Shown piece after piece: positions 1 to 7,866 of a stretch of 42,635 bases of DNA. The stretch is from the NCBI GenBank assembly GCA_919903055.1, contig CAKKSB010000050.1:1975-44609 (forward strand), in the 5' to 3' direction. The stretch's first letter is position 1. Each line of letters opens with the position of its first letter. Under the pieces are notes generated by a model that saw only the letters and a program-made list of their open reading frames with translations, was not told where the DNA came from and searched no databases. Source of the stretch: Gammaproteobacteria bacterium (GTDB lineage: Bacteria; Pseudomonadota; Gammaproteobacteria; DRLM01). Made by a program: the position numbers and the translations under genes.

Positions 1-1089
1 GCCATAGAAGCCTACGTGAACCTAGGTAGCGTATTTGTTCAAAAACGAATGCCAGGGAAAGCGCGCATTTACTTTGAGAAGGCGTTAGCCATTGATCCGG
101 CAATGACTGTGGCGAAATACAATCTAGGGCAAACGTTCTTGCTGATGGGAGACTTCGAGCGCGGATGGGATTTCTACGAGGCCCGTTTTGCATGGTGGGA
201 ACAAAACGGCGTATCCCGCCCATGCTTTCCTAAGCCTCGCTGGCGGGGGGAGCATCTCCGTTTTAAGACGATACTATTGTGCGCAGAGCAAGGGCTTGGC
301 GATACGCTGCAGTTTATTCGGTATGCACCGCTACTTGCCGGAAAAGGCGCCCGGGTGGTCGTCGAGTGTCAACCGGAACTCGTGACGCTGCTGCGTACAG
401 TACCCGGTATTGACCGGGTGGTGGCCAGAGGCGAGACATTACCTCGGTTCGACCTTTGGTGCCCAATGATGAGCCTGCCGCTCGCCTTCAGGACCGCAGG
501 ATACTCCTCGGTTCCCAACGAGATTCCATACGTCAGAGCGGGCCACGATTCCATAAACGCATGGCAAGCACGGCTAAGCGAGGATGCAGGCACGAAAGTG
601 GGGCTGGTGTGGGCGGGAAATCCTAGAAGTTTCGACCACGATCTGGCGCGGACCGATGCAAGACGAAGTTGCGCGCTCTCGACGTTAACTCCGCTTTTCA
701 GCGTGCCGGGTATACACTTTTACAGTTTGCAGAAAGGGCAAGCGGCCATAGAGGCAAGAAGTGTGGGCGCGCCTCTGAGATTGCAGGACTATACAGAATA
801 TTTCAGCGATTTTGCCGATACGGCAGCTTTCGTGGAAACCCTAGACTTGGTGATTAGCGTAGACACATCTGTTGCTCACCTCGCAGGAGCGATGGGAAAG
901 CCGGTATGGTTATTGTCCAGATACGACGGTTGCTGGCGGTGGTTGATCGACCGCAATGACAGCCCGTGGTACCCCACGATGCGGATATTTCGCCAGACCA
1001 AGGCAGGAGATTGGCATGGCGTCATCGAACACGTGACAATGGAACTACACAAGCACGTGGCAGGCGGCATTCCAGCGAACCGGAAATAA
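1..1089 (+). CDS. TPR glycosyltransferase-like protein, 5' end missing
   Basis: The reading frame is open from base 1, so the gene starts outside the window; the GTG at 16 is internal to a repeat rather than a real start. About residues 1-60 are TPR-type helices (pattern A..NLG......A..YFEKAL..DP, then YNLGQTFLLMGDFERGW). A Rossmann-like glycosyltransferase region follows, with the GLGDTLQFIRY motif near residue 95 and VISVDTSVAHLAGAMGKPVW near residue 285. This pairing is typical of proteins annotated as TPR glycosyltransferases, related to the GT41/GT9 folds. The substrate cannot be told from sequence. It lies just before the exopolysaccharide/exosortase cluster, but a converging remnant gene and about 700 bases separate them, so they are unlikely to be co-transcribed. 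Confidence 0.8.
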   Translation, partial: AIEAYVNLGSVFVQKRMPGKARIYFEKALAIDPAMTVAKYNLGQTFLLMGDFERGWDFYEARFAWWEQNGVSRPCFPKPRWRGEHLRFKTILLCAEQGLGDTLQFIRYAPLLAGKGARVVVECQPELVTLLRTVPGIDRVVARGETLPRFDLWCPMMSLPLAFRTAGYSSVPNEIPYVRAGHDSINAWQARLSEDAGTKVGLVWAGNPRSFDHDLARTDARRSCALSTLTPLFSVPGIHFYSLQKGQAAIEARSVGAPLRLQDYTEYFSDFADTAAFVETLDLVISVDTSVAHLAGAMGKPVWLLSRYDGCWRWLIDRNDSPWYPTMRIFRQTKAGDWHGVIEHVTMELHKHVAGGIPANRK

Positions 1090-1112
1090 CAGACATCGCC
1101 GCTGTCTAAGGC

Positions 1113-1481
1113 TTATTCCGCCTCGCCGAAACGGTCGCGGATCAACTGCTCCAGCTTGTCCAGGGCCTGTTGTTCATCCTCGCCCTCGGCGGTCAATTCC
1201 AAGGCCGCGTCCTCTTCCATGGCGGGATCAGACAGGTACCCGTGCTGCAGAAAGTAGATTCGCGGCATCCTCTCCAGCCCCTTTGGCCGGCGACCGGCAC
1301 CCCGGGGGTTGGAATAATACGGTTCCAGCCCCTGGGTCAGCTCCTTCCAGGGAATGACCTGATCCATCTCGCCCAGAAATTTTTCTTTGCGCGTCTGCTT
1401 CGTATGCTTCTCAAATCCGCTGCTGAAGCTCTTCTGCCGCATCTCTCTTGTCCCCTCTGGTTGGATGCGCCTATGTCTCAT
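1113..1481 (-). pseudogene. Chimeric ORF: IS5 transposase N-terminus fused to HPr-like C-terminus
   Basis: This 122-codon frame joins two unrelated pieces. Residues 14-90 are the IS5 transposase start. Residues 91-122 (ALELTAEGEDEQQAL then LIRDRFGEAE) match the last helix region of PTS phosphocarrier HPr proteins, where the pattern LELxAxGxDExxALxxLxxLIxxxFGE is usual. The active-site His-15 half of HPr is missing. The likely history is an IS5 insertion into an HPr gene, then a deletion that removed most of both. The hybrid frame is intact, but nothing suggests a working product. The transposase assignment is firm; the HPr assignment rests on about 30 residues. Confidence 0.7.
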
Positions 1482-1506
1482 GGCTGGAGAATTGATCAGA
1501 GGTTCC
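1212..1506 (-). mobile_element. IS5-family insertion sequence remnant (left end and transposase N-terminus)
   Basis: On the minus strand, codons from the ATG at 1442 encode the typical start of an IS5-family transposase: MRQKSFSSGFEKHTKQTR, then FLGEMDQVIPWKEL, then GLERMPRIYFLQ and LSDPAMEE. About 75 residues are kept out of the usual 300 or more. The DDE catalytic region is absent. The sequence GGAACCTCTGATCAA (minus strand, 1506-1492) resembles the terminal inverted repeat of IS5-group elements and is taken as the outer end. No right end is visible. The 'LQHGYLSDP' stretch is one residue short against the usual family pattern, in keeping with decay. Confidence 0.8.
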
Positions 1507-1800
1507 TTAAAAGATTAAATGAAATGATGTGGAAACGTCTTGAGCATGTCATCCATTTGTCATATAACTGCAACCTGTATACATTACCGGCCGCTGTTTT
1601 CTTAATCCCGCAATGCGGTAATGGTAAGTTACTTTCTTGCCAGCATAAGTTCAGCGCGCGCTCGCACTACAAACAAAATGTATATCTTTGTCATCAAGCT
1701 GAAATAGCCAAGAGCTAGATTACTCCCACATCCGAACACAAGAGCGAGATTGCTTGTTGAAGAAGCGATGTCGTCGTGAGTTTAATGCGGGGGGTTGACA
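1507..1800. other. Intergenic region upstream of the exosortase cluster
   Basis: No gene is recognised in these 294 bases. The stretch is AT-richer than its flanks and presumably holds the promoter of the forward cluster. A purine-rich GGGGGG at 1789-1794 serves as ribosome binding site for the gene starting at 1801. The longest frame across it shows no recognisable family. Confidence 0.5.
1557..1585 (+). promoter_or_regulatory. Candidate sigma-70 promoter for the exosortase cluster
   Basis: TTGTCA (1557-1562) and TACATT (1580-1585) are separated by 17 bases, giving 5/6 and 4/6 matches to the -35 and -10 consensus. It is the best such pair seen upstream of the first gene of the cluster. The 5' leader would be about 210 bases, so another start site closer to the gene is possible. 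Confidence 0.3.
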
Positions 1801-2568
1801 ATGATGAAACGTAATGTGGGACTGTTGTTGGAAGTGGCGATTGATAGAAAGCCGCTGGATCAATTGCTGGAGGATGCTACCGCAGCAGTGACCCGGCGCG
1901 GCGGCAAGGTGGTGTTTGCTTGCGCTAATCCTCATTCGCTAGTGACGGCACAGCAGGATACCGAATTTTTACTTGCACTCAATCGTGCCAGCCATGTGGT
2001 GGCGGACGGTATCGGCGTCTCGCTGATGGCAAAAATGGCGGGTATAAATGTAGGCCCACGCATCACCGGCAGTGATTTCTTTTGGGGACTTATGAAGACT
2101 CTCGAAGATCGCGGTGGCGGCCGGGCGTTCTTCTTCGGTTCTTCGCGCAAGGTGTTGGCGTTGATCAGTGAGCGCTGCGCGCGCGATTTTCCCCGCGTGA
2201 CTTTGTGCGGCGTGTTGTCGCCCCCTTATCGAATCTGGTCGCCGGAAGAAAATGCCGCGATGCTGACGCAGATCAACGCCGCGCGCCCGGATGTATTGTG
2301 GGTGGGTTTGACCGCGCCCAAGCAGGAAAAATGGGTGGAGGCTAACAGCGGTAAACTGGATGTGTCGGTGATCGCTTCGGTCGGCGCGGTGTTCGATTTT
2401 TATGCCGGCACTTATCCGCGGGCACCGGAATGGATATGTCGTTTTGGGATGGAGTGGTTTTATCGCCTGTTCAAGGAACCGCAACGGATGTGGCGGCGAA
2501 ATTTTGTTTCATCGCCGTTGTTCGTGTTGATGGTGTTACGTCGCCATCTTCTGCGGCTACCGTTTTAA
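1801..2568 (+). CDS. WecG/TagA/CpsF-family glycosyltransferase
   Basis: The 255-residue product belongs to the WecG/TagA/CpsF (GT26) family, which transfers N-acetylmannosamine or a related sugar to an undecaprenyl-diphosphate-linked acceptor at the inner face of the cytoplasmic membrane. Visible family blocks are FACANPHSLVTA, VVADGIGVSLMAKMAG with the conserved Asp, ITGSDFFWGLM, FFFGSS and LWVGLTAPKQEKWVE, and the end VGAVFDFYAGTYPRAPEW. The ATG at 1801 sits 6 bases after a GGGGGG tract; TTG 1795 and ATG 1804 are alternatives. Eight bases after its stop begins the TTG candidate start of the exosortase gene. Family members often accompany exosortase/exopolysaccharide loci, so a role in matrix polysaccharide is inferred; the exact sugar is unknown. 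Confidence 0.88.
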   Translation: MMKRNVGLLLEVAIDRKPLDQLLEDATAAVTRRGGKVVFACANPHSLVTAQQDTEFLLALNRASHVVADGIGVSLMAKMAGINVGPRITGSDFFWGLMKTLEDRGGGRAFFFGSSRKVLALISERCARDFPRVTLCGVLSPPYRIWSPEENAAMLTQINAARPDVLWVGLTAPKQEKWVEANSGKLDVSVIASVGAVFDFYAGTYPRAPEWICRFGMEWFYRLFKEPQRMWRRNFVSSPLFVLMVLRRHLLRLPF

Positions 2569-2590
2569 GCCAAGATTGTTTACGAACCCC

Positions 2591-4165
2591 ATGTCAGCGA
2601 TTTTGATCCCCACTCTTTCACGCTTGTCACGCTCGGCGATTTTATTGTGGAGCGGCATCGCGGTTTTCGTCGTCCTGATGTATTGGGACGGCCTTGCCTA
2701 TCTGGTCGAGCAATGGCTATCGCAGGAAGAATACAGCCACGGTTTTCTAATTCCGGTAATCGCTGTCTATTTGTTGTGGCAGAACAAGGATGCCTTGCAG
2801 AAGCTGGAATGCCGTGGTTCCTGGTGGGGCGTCGCGGTGGTAACCGCCGGACTCGGCCTGTTTCTGATCGGTGAACTCAGCACGCTTTATATACTTATTC
2901 AATATTCCTTGCTGATCGTGTTGGCGGGATTGGTGATTACCTTCGCCGGTTTGGCGGGGCTGCGCGCCACCTGGGTACCGTTGATCGTGATGTTGCTGAT
3001 GATTCCTCTCCCAAATTTTCTTTATCAGGGTCTGTCCAGCCAGCTGCAGTTGATTTCCTCGGAGTTGGGCGTGGCGGTCATACGTTTTTGCGGCGTCAGT
3101 GTATTCCTCGAGGGCAATGTCATCGATCTCGGCGCCATGAAACTGCAAGTGGCGGAGGCGTGCAACGGACTGCGTTATCTGTTTCCGCTGTTCACGGTCA
3201 GTTTCATCTTGGCTTATATGTTCCGCGCTCCGATCTGGATGCGTCTACTGGTGTTCGTGTCCGCCTTGCCCATCACCGTGTTAATGAATAGCTTCCGCAT
3301 CGGCGCCATCGGTGTGCTGGTGGAGCGCTGGGGACCGGCCATGGCGGAAGGTTTTCTCCACGACTTCGAAGGCTGGGTCGTGTTCATGTTGAGCATGCTG
3401 GTATTGTTGGCGGAGATGTGGTTGCTGGCGCGTCTCGCCGGTGATCGTCGCCCTTTGAACGATGTGATAGGGCTGACTTGGCCCGCGCCGAGTCCCAGGG
3501 ATGCCGCGGTGACTTATCGCAACGCGCCTTTGCCTTTTATGGTGGTGGCGGGTTTGCTGGTGTCAGTGATGGTGGTGGCGGTGAGTTTGCCGACACGGGC
3601 GGAGATTATCCCCAGTCGGCAATCCTTCAGCGAGTTTCCCACTCAGCTCGCGGGTTGGCAGGGACATACCGAGCGCCTGGAGCAGGTTTTCATCGACGTG
3701 CTGAAGTTCGATGATTATCTTTTGGCCGACTTTGCCAAAGGCGACGAGGCGGTGAACCTGTATGCGGCCTATTATGCCTCGCAGCGCAAAGGCGAATCGG
3801 CCCATTCACCGCGTTCCTGCATCCCCGGTGGCGGCTGGGAGATTCGCGATCACAGTACTAGACCGATCGCCGGCGCGCAGGTGGCTGGCGCGGCGCTTGA
3901 AGTGAATCGGGTGCTGATCCAAAAGGGCGAGACCCGCCAATTGGTATATTACTGGTTCCAGCAGCGCGGCCGGGTCATCACCAACGAATATCTCGTGAAG
4001 TGGTATTTGTTTTGGGATGCGCTCACCCGCAATCGCAGCGACGGCACGCTGATACGTCTGACCACCATGCTCGAGCCTGGTGAAGAATTGGGCGTGGGCG
4101 ATCGCCGCTTGACCGACTTCGCCCGCACCCTGGTGCCGGAATTACATCCCTTCGTGCCTGACTAG
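2591..4165 (+). CDS. xrtD: VPLPA-CTERM-specific exosortase XrtD with fused EpsI domain
   Basis: This is a multi-pass membrane cysteine transpeptidase-like protease that recognises C-terminal sorting tails at the cytoplasmic membrane. The N-terminal ~280 residues carry about eight membrane segments and the exosortase triad: Cys in VAEACNGLRY (residue 191 from ATG 2591), Arg in MNSFRIG (236) and His in LHDFEGW (257). The C-terminal ~190 residues (from about PTRAEIIPSRQSF, with SAHSPRSCIPGGGWEI) form an EpsI/DUF3485 domain. That fusion and the ~525-residue length are characteristic of XrtD. TTG at 2576 is an alternative start; neither has a good ribosome site. Three genes 8-11 kb downstream encode tails VPLPAAVWLLGAG, VPVPAAVLLLGSG and VPIPPALWLLGSS, which fit XrtD specificity. 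The triad is complete. Confidence 0.92.
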   Translation: MSAILIPTLSRLSRSAILLWSGIAVFVVLMYWDGLAYLVEQWLSQEEYSHGFLIPVIAVYLLWQNKDALQKLECRGSWWGVAVVTAGLGLFLIGELSTLYILIQYSLLIVLAGLVITFAGLAGLRATWVPLIVMLLMIPLPNFLYQGLSSQLQLISSELGVAVIRFCGVSVFLEGNVIDLGAMKLQVAEACNGLRYLFPLFTVSFILAYMFRAPIWMRLLVFVSALPITVLMNSFRIGAIGVLVERWGPAMAEGFLHDFEGWVVFMLSMLVLLAEMWLLARLAGDRRPLNDVIGLTWPAPSPRDAAVTYRNAPLPFMVVAGLLVSVMVVAVSLPTRAEIIPSRQSFSEFPTQLAGWQGHTERLEQVFIDVLKFDDYLLADFAKGDEAVNLYAAYYASQRKGESAHSPRSCIPGGGWEIRDHSTRPIAGAQVAGAALEVNRVLIQKGETRQLVYYWFQQRGRVITNEYLVKWYLFWDALTRNRSDGTLIRLTTMLEPGEELGVGDRRLTDFARTLVPELHPFVPD

Positions 4166-4175
4166 GGCCTGGGCC

Positions 4176-5765
4176 GTGATTCTGTTTTTCAGTTTTCTCA
4201 TCGCCATGCTGGTGACCATGATTTTGATTCCGCCGTTGATGCGGGTCGCGGCGCGGCTGCACATCGTCGATTTGCCCAACGACCGCAAGGTGCACACCGC
4301 GGCCATACCGCGGGTCGGCGGGGTGGCCATGGTGGTGGGCGCGGTGTTGCCATTGTTATTGTGGTTGTTGCCCCTGCCGGAGGTGATGGGCCTGTTGCTG
4401 GGCATGGGCGTGATTCTGGCCTTCGGGGTATGGGACGATCGCGCCGATCTCGATTACCGTCTTAAATTCGCCGGCCAGTGTCTCGCCGCGGTCATCGTAT
4501 GGTGGGCGGGGGCGCGGGTGGAGGCCTTGCCGTGGATCGGCGCGTTGACGCCGCTTTGGTCGTTGGGTTTCACGGTGCTGGCCTTGCTGGCGATCACCAA
4601 TGCGGTGAATCTCGCCGACGGTCTCGACGGCCTGGCCGGTGGCAGCACCTTGCTGAGTCTCACCGCCATCGCCGTGCTCGGTTATATGGCGGGACAGGTA
4701 GCGGTGGTACTGATCGCGCTGGCGGTGATGGGCAGCATTTTGGGATTCTTGCGTTTCAACACGCACCCGGCGCAAGTGTTCATGGGTGACGCCGGCAGTC
4801 AGTTTCTGGGTTTCGCCACCGGTGTACTGGCCATCTTTCTCACGCAAGGAGAGAATAGCCTGTACAGTCTCAGCTTGCCTATCCTGCTGCTGGGCCTGCC
4901 TATCCTGGATACGGCGCTGGTGATGATACAACGCCTCCGTGAAGGGCGCTCGCCTTTTTCACCTGATAAAAATCATATCCATCATCGCCTGTTGGCCGCG
5001 GGATTCGATCATTATCAGGCGGTGTTCGTCATTTACATCGTGCAGGCGCTCTTAGTCATCGCCGCTTATTATCTGCGTAATGCTTCCGACACGCTGATCC
5101 TGTTGTGTTATGCCGTTTGTTGTACCGTGATAATAGCGGCCGTTACATGGGCGGGCGCCCGTCCGCGGCGGGCGCGGGCGATGCCGGCGCTTTTGAAGGC
5201 CTGGGGGTTTCCTGGCGAACGGGTGGTGCGCTGGGGCGCGCTGACCGCCGCATTTTCCATCCCCCTTTATTTGGCAGCGGGTAATTTGCGTGCCGACGCG
5301 CCCAGCGCCGATCTGGTCTGGCTGGCGGGTGGCTTGATGAGTCTGCTGGCCCTGTGGTGGTGGTGGTGGTGCGGCCAGCCCATCAATTGGTTGGAGCGAG
5401 GCGGGATTTATCTGGCCGCCGCCCTGACGCTCTATTTGGCGCAGCGGGCGGGAGCGGCCGGTCTCTGGATGATTCTTAGCGACATCTATTTCGCACTGCT
5501 GGCGGTGACGGTGGTGATCGCCTTCCGTTGCGCGCGCGATCAGCGTTTCGTCGCCACGCCCCTGGATTTTCTGGTGGTGTTTCTCGCGGTGGTCTTGCCC
5601 CAGGTGCCGGGTCTCGAAATCGGGTATGCCCAAGATCTTACCCGCCTGATGGTCTTGTTCTATGCCCTCGAGTTGGTCCTCACTCAATTACAGGCGCGCT
5701 ATGATCTGGTGCGCGCCGCGGCTTGCGTGCTGTTGTGTTTGCCGCTACTACGCCTGTTTATGTAA
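4176..5765 (+). CDS. MraY/WecA-family sugar-1-phosphate transferase with C-terminal membrane extension
   Basis: This membrane enzyme is of the kind that transfers an aminosugar 1-phosphate from its UDP form to undecaprenyl phosphate, the first step of lipid-linked glycan assembly. Family motifs are all present: DLPNDRKVHTAAIPRVGG (33-50), VWDDRADL (86-92), NAVNLADGLDGLAGG (142-156), VFMGDAGSQF (201-210) and the carbohydrate-recognition HIHHRLL (267-273). The family part ends near residue 330. A further ~200 residues of mostly hydrophobic segments follow, making 529 residues against 320-370 for plain WecA. Within this extension five consecutive Trp codons occur (394-398). It starts at GTG 4176, 10 bases after the xrtD stop. 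With the WecG-like enzyme it could start a short lipid-linked glycan. Confidence 0.87.
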   Translation: MILFFSFLIAMLVTMILIPPLMRVAARLHIVDLPNDRKVHTAAIPRVGGVAMVVGAVLPLLLWLLPLPEVMGLLLGMGVILAFGVWDDRADLDYRLKFAGQCLAAVIVWWAGARVEALPWIGALTPLWSLGFTVLALLAITNAVNLADGLDGLAGGSTLLSLTAIAVLGYMAGQVAVVLIALAVMGSILGFLRFNTHPAQVFMGDAGSQFLGFATGVLAIFLTQGENSLYSLSLPILLLGLPILDTALVMIQRLREGRSPFSPDKNHIHHRLLAAGFDHYQAVFVIYIVQALLVIAAYYLRNASDTLILLCYAVCCTVIIAAVTWAGARPRRARAMPALLKAWGFPGERVVRWGALTAAFSIPLYLAAGNLRADAPSADLVWLAGGLMSLLALWWWWWCGQPINWLERGGIYLAAALTLYLAQRAGAAGLWMILSDIYFALLAVTVVIAFRCARDQRFVATPLDFLVVFLAVVLPQVPGLEIGYAQDLTRLMVLFYALELVLTQLQARYDLVRAAACVLLCLPLLRLFM

Positions 5766-5782
5766 TCGAATTGTAAACATGA

Positions 5783-5816
5783 ACCGGTAAAGTGAGTCAC
5801 CTTGATTCAAGCCGGT
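5783..5816 (+). other. Imperfect hairpin before gmd
   Basis: ACCGG (5783-5787) pairs with CCGGT (5812-5816), and inside it TGAGTCA (5793-5799) pairs with TGATTCA (5803-5809) with one mismatch. No U-run follows, so it is not a standard terminator. It lies in the 62-base gap between two otherwise closely spaced genes and might affect processing or translation of the distal part of the cluster. Confidence 0.3.
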
Positions 5817-5827
5817 GTCTTCTTCTA

Positions 5828-6913
5828 ATGAATAAAAAAGCTTTAATCACCGGGGTGACCGGCCAGGACGGCGCCTATCTCGCCGAATTTCTGCTGCAAC
5901 AGGGTTATGAGGTACACGGCGTCAAGCGCCGCAGTTCGCTATTCAATACCGACCGTATCGACCATCTGTATCAAGACCCGCATGTGAGCGATCGCCGTTT
6001 CATCCTCCATTACGGCGACATGACCGACAGCAGCAGCCTGATCCGAATCATGCAACGGGTGCAACCGGACGAAGTATATAACCTGGCGGCGCAGAGTCAC
6101 GTGGCGGTGTCCTTCGAAGAACCTGAATACACCGCCAATGCCGACGCCTTAGGGACGCTGCGTCTACTGGAAGCCATCCGTATCCTCGGTCTGGAGAAAA
6201 AGACTCGTTTCTATCAAGCGTCATCCTCGGAATTGTACGGGCTCGTGCAGGAAACGCCGCAGCGGGAGACCACGCCTTTTTACCCGCGTTCGCCCTACGC
6301 AGTGGCCAAACTCTACGCCTATTGGATTACGGTGAATTATCGCGAGGCCTACGCCATCTATGCCTGTAACGGCATTTTGTTCAATCACGAATCGCCATTG
6401 CGCGGAGAGACTTTCGTCACCCGCAAGATCACCCGCGGTCTGGCGCGGGTGAAACTGGGACTGCAGGAATGCGTATATCTCGGCAATCTCAACGCCCGGC
6501 GCGATTGGGGCCATGCCCGCGACTATGTGGTCATGCAATGGTTGATGCTGCAACAAGAGCGGCCCGAGGATTATGTGATCGCCAGCGGTGAACAGCATAG
6601 CGTACGCGATTTCGTCGATGCCACCGCCGCCGCTCTCGACATGAAGATTTATTGGGAAAGCCAAGGTATCACCGAGTGCGGTTACGACGAACACGGTCTG
6701 TGCGTGGTCGCGGTGGATCCGCGTTATTTCCGTCCCACCGAGGTGGAGACTTTGTTGGGTGACGCCCGCAAGGCGCGTGAACAACTGGCTTGGCAACCGC
6801 AAGTGTCTTTTCAAAAATTAGTGGAGGAGATGGCTCATGCCGACCTCGAATTGGCGGAGCGCGACGCGCTGTGCCGCCGGGAAGGTTACCGTGTTTTTGA
6901 TTACCGGGAATGA
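5828..6913 (+). CDS. gmd: GDP-mannose 4,6-dehydratase
   Basis: The 361-residue cytoplasmic NADP-dependent SDR enzyme converts GDP-D-mannose to GDP-4-keto-6-deoxy-D-mannose. The nucleotide-binding motif is GVTGQDG (9-15), and catalytic residues are seen as the SSSE block (132-135) and Y157-xxx-K161 in [11 protein letters not shown]. The [17 protein letters not shown] segment is diagnostic of the family. The length is normal. ATG 5828 is chosen because [13 protein letters not shown] begins right at the Rossmann strand; an upstream GTG at 5792 would add a non-homologous leader. The stop is directly followed by the next ATG, and the product of this enzyme is the substrate of that neighbour, so the two form the GDP-L-fucose branch. 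Confidence 0.95.
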   Translation: MNKKALITGVTGQDGAYLAEFLLQQGYEVHGVKRRSSLFNTDRIDHLYQDPHVSDRRFILHYGDMTDSSSLIRIMQRVQPDEVYNLAAQSHVAVSFEEPEYTANADALGTLRLLEAIRILGLEKKTRFYQASSSELYGLVQETPQRETTPFYPRSPYAVAKLYAYWITVNYREAYAIYACNGILFNHESPLRGETFVTRKITRGLARVKLGLQECVYLGNLNARRDWGHARDYVVMQWLMLQQERPEDYVIASGEQHSVRDFVDATAAALDMKIYWESQGITECGYDEHGLCVVAVDPRYFRPTEVETLLGDARKAREQLAWQPQVSFQKLVEEMAHADLELAERDALCRREGYRVFDYRE

Positions 6914-7861
6914 ATGAACATGGAACGTGACGCCCGTATTTATGTAACCGGCCACAATGGCTTGGTAGGTTCCGCCTTGGTGAGGGAATTGCAAAGACGC
7001 GGTTATGGCGATCTCATCCTTGCCGATCGTGCCCAGCTGGATCTGCGCGAGCAGACCGCGGTGCGGAAATTCTTTCGCGAAACTCGGCCAAATTATGTGT
7101 TTGTCGCGGCGGGCAAGGTGGGGGGCATTCTGGCGAATGACAGTTACCCGGCGGATTTCATTTACGACAATCTGATGATCGCCGCCAATCTAATTCATAG
7201 CGCCTACGAAAGGAATGTAAGAAAACTGCTTTATCTGGGCAGTTCCTGCGTCTACCCCAAGTACGCGCCTCAACCCATGTGTGAAGAGGATTTGCTGAGC
7301 GGGCCGTTGGAACCGACTAACCAGTGGTATGCGGTGGCCAAGATCGCCGGCATCAAGCTCTGTCAGGCTTATCGCCGCCAGCACGGCTGTAGTTATATCG
7401 CCGCCATGCCCACCAATCTCTACGGCCCCTACGATAATTTCAATCTCAACACCTCGCATGTATTGCCGGCCCTGCTGCGGAAATTTCACGAGGCCAAGCT
7501 TGCCGACGCCAGACAAGTGACGGTATGGGGCACCGGCAAACCGCGCCGCGAGTTCTGCCATGTCGATGATTGCGTCGCCGCCTGTCTGCACCTGATGGAT
7601 GTTTATGATAGTGAAGAGATCGTCAACATTGGTGCGGAGAGCGACATCAGCATTCGTGAATTGGCGGAGCTGGTTCAAGACATCGTCGGTTTCCAAGGTG
7701 AGATCGTCTTCGATACCGGCCGTCCCGACGGTTCGCCGGTTAAACGGATGGACACCAGCGTCATCAACGCTCTGGGATGGCATACCGCCATTGAACTGGA
7801 ACAGGGCATACGCGCGACCTACGACTGGTACGTGCGCCACAAAGCGGATCACAGAGGATAA
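6914..7861 (+). CDS. fcl: GDP-L-fucose synthase
   Basis: This 315-residue SDR epimerase/reductase finishes GDP-L-fucose synthesis from the Gmd product. It shows YVTGHNGLVGSAL (10-22) for NADPH binding, FVAAGKVGGILAN, the LGSSCVYPKYAPQPM block (108-122) and Y139-xxx-K143. TNLYGPYDNFN and EFCHVDDC are family signatures. It begins immediately after the gmd stop (TGA then ATG); ATG 6920 is an in-frame alternative. The fucose donor could feed exopolysaccharide or glycoprotein made by this cluster. No obvious fucosyltransferase is present in the window, so the acceptor is unknown. Confidence 0.95.
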   Translation: MNMERDARIYVTGHNGLVGSALVRELQRRGYGDLILADRAQLDLREQTAVRKFFRETRPNYVFVAAGKVGGILANDSYPADFIYDNLMIAANLIHSAYERNVRKLLYLGSSCVYPKYAPQPMCEEDLLSGPLEPTNQWYAVAKIAGIKLCQAYRRQHGCSYIAAMPTNLYGPYDNFNLNTSHVLPALLRKFHEAKLADARQVTVWGTGKPRREFCHVDDCVAACLHLMDVYDSEEIVNIGAESDISIRELAELVQDIVGFQGEIVFDTGRPDGSPVKRMDTSVINALGWHTAIELEQGIRATYDWYVRHKADHRG

Positions 7862-7866
7862 ACAGG

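Noticed and set aside
1170-1718. 182-codon forward frame overlapping the IS5/HPr remnant
   Set aside because: It is antisense to recognisable transposase and HPr sequence and resembles no protein family.
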